This document shows positions 57,191-57,281 of a DNA stretch of 57,281 bases, one piece after another; position 1 is the stretch's first letter, and each line of letters starts with the position of its first letter. The notes below the pieces were generated by a model. The model searched no databases, was not told the origin of the DNA, and saw only the letters and a program-made list of their open reading frames with translations. The translations under genes were made by a program, and so were the position numbers. The stretch lies in NCBI GenBank assembly GCA_002221725.1, contig NJFT01000248.1, positions 1 to 57,281 on the forward strand. The letters run 5' to 3'. The stretch is from Scedosporium boydii. Taxonomy: Eukaryota; Ascomycota; Sordariomycetes; Microascales; Microascaceae.

Positions 57191-57281
57191 ATGTCCCTTG
57201 TCCCTGTGGCCCCTCGTCCCTATCCCGAAAGAGGCAGCTCGACGACCAAGGAATGTTTGAATGCGTTATGGCCAAGCTGCC
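57191..57281 (+). CDS. Possible start of a truncated gene at the window edge
   Basis: From an ATG in GCCATGT context, 30 codons stay open to the end of the window (begins MSLVPVAPRPYPERG). Too short to judge. Confidence 0.15.
   Translation, partial: MSLVPVAPRPYPERGSSTTKECLNALWPSC

Larger units (their letters stand above)
56315..57281. other. Right-edge region with no confident gene
   Basis: No complete gene seen. It holds the promoter of the SGN-repeat gene, an AC microsatellite, one coding-like open stretch (56937-57134) and a possible start of a further gene at 57191. Confidence 0.5.

Noticed and set aside
1..57281. CRISPR array, prophage, rRNA operon or telomere repeat
   Set aside because: No regularly spaced repeats, rRNA-like sequence or TTAGGG arrays were seen; the window is eukaryotic.

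Overview
The window looks like nuclear DNA of a filamentous ascomycete (Pezizomycotina). The basis is gene style and content. Introns are short (about 60-250 nt) with GTATGT/GTAAGT/GTGAGT donors and CTAAC-type branch sites. Starts sit in contexts such as CAAAATG or GCCATG, and there are no operons. The families are typical of the group: a CFEM surface protein, a secreted pepsin-like protease, a PaxU/TMEM53-like protein and a fungal zinc-finger protein. I could not place genus or species from the sequence alone. The calls below rest on reading translations, splice sites and motifs by eye. No database search was run.

Layout, left to right. 1-10.8 kb: a small cysteine/glycine octapeptide-repeat protein (+), a CFEM GPI-type protein (+), an unrecognised multi-pass membrane protein (-) and a centrosomin-motif coiled-coil protein (-). 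10.8-23.9 kb: a gene-poor stretch containing only the ERAD lectin YOS9 (-) and a tRNA-like Pol III unit. It carries 13 of the window's 17 copies of the 9-mer TACTTCGTA/TACGAAGTA. 23.9-37 kb: a C2H2-type regulator (+), a three-KH RNA-binding protein of FUBP type (+), the ribosome-biogenesis helicase HAS1 (-) and a bifunctional 6-phosphofructo-2-kinase/fructose-2,6-bisphosphatase (-). 37-47 kb: sparse, with a secreted aspartic protease (-), an intron-containing tRNA-Gln(CTG) (-), a TMEM53/PaxU-like protein (+) and a MITE-like inverted-repeat element. 47-57 kb: compact, with a WDR48/UAF1-like WD40 protein (+), the mitochondrial S-adenosylmethionine carrier PET8 (-), a tRNA(Ile)-lysidine synthase-like enzyme (+) and a membrane-anchored protein with a ladder of SGN repeats (-).

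The genes do not form one pathway; most are housekeeping genes with independent promoters. The one suggestive pairing is PET8 and the TilS-like gene. They diverge from a shared 465-bp region, and both may serve mitochondrial RNA modification.

The best candidates for something undescribed are the dispersed TACTTCGTA word (about 40 times over random expectation and never in a predicted coding exon), the octapeptide Cys-Gly repeat protein with its PPxY motif, the structured A-box/B-box unit near 16.5 kb, and the 46-bp inverted-repeat element near 46.2 kb.
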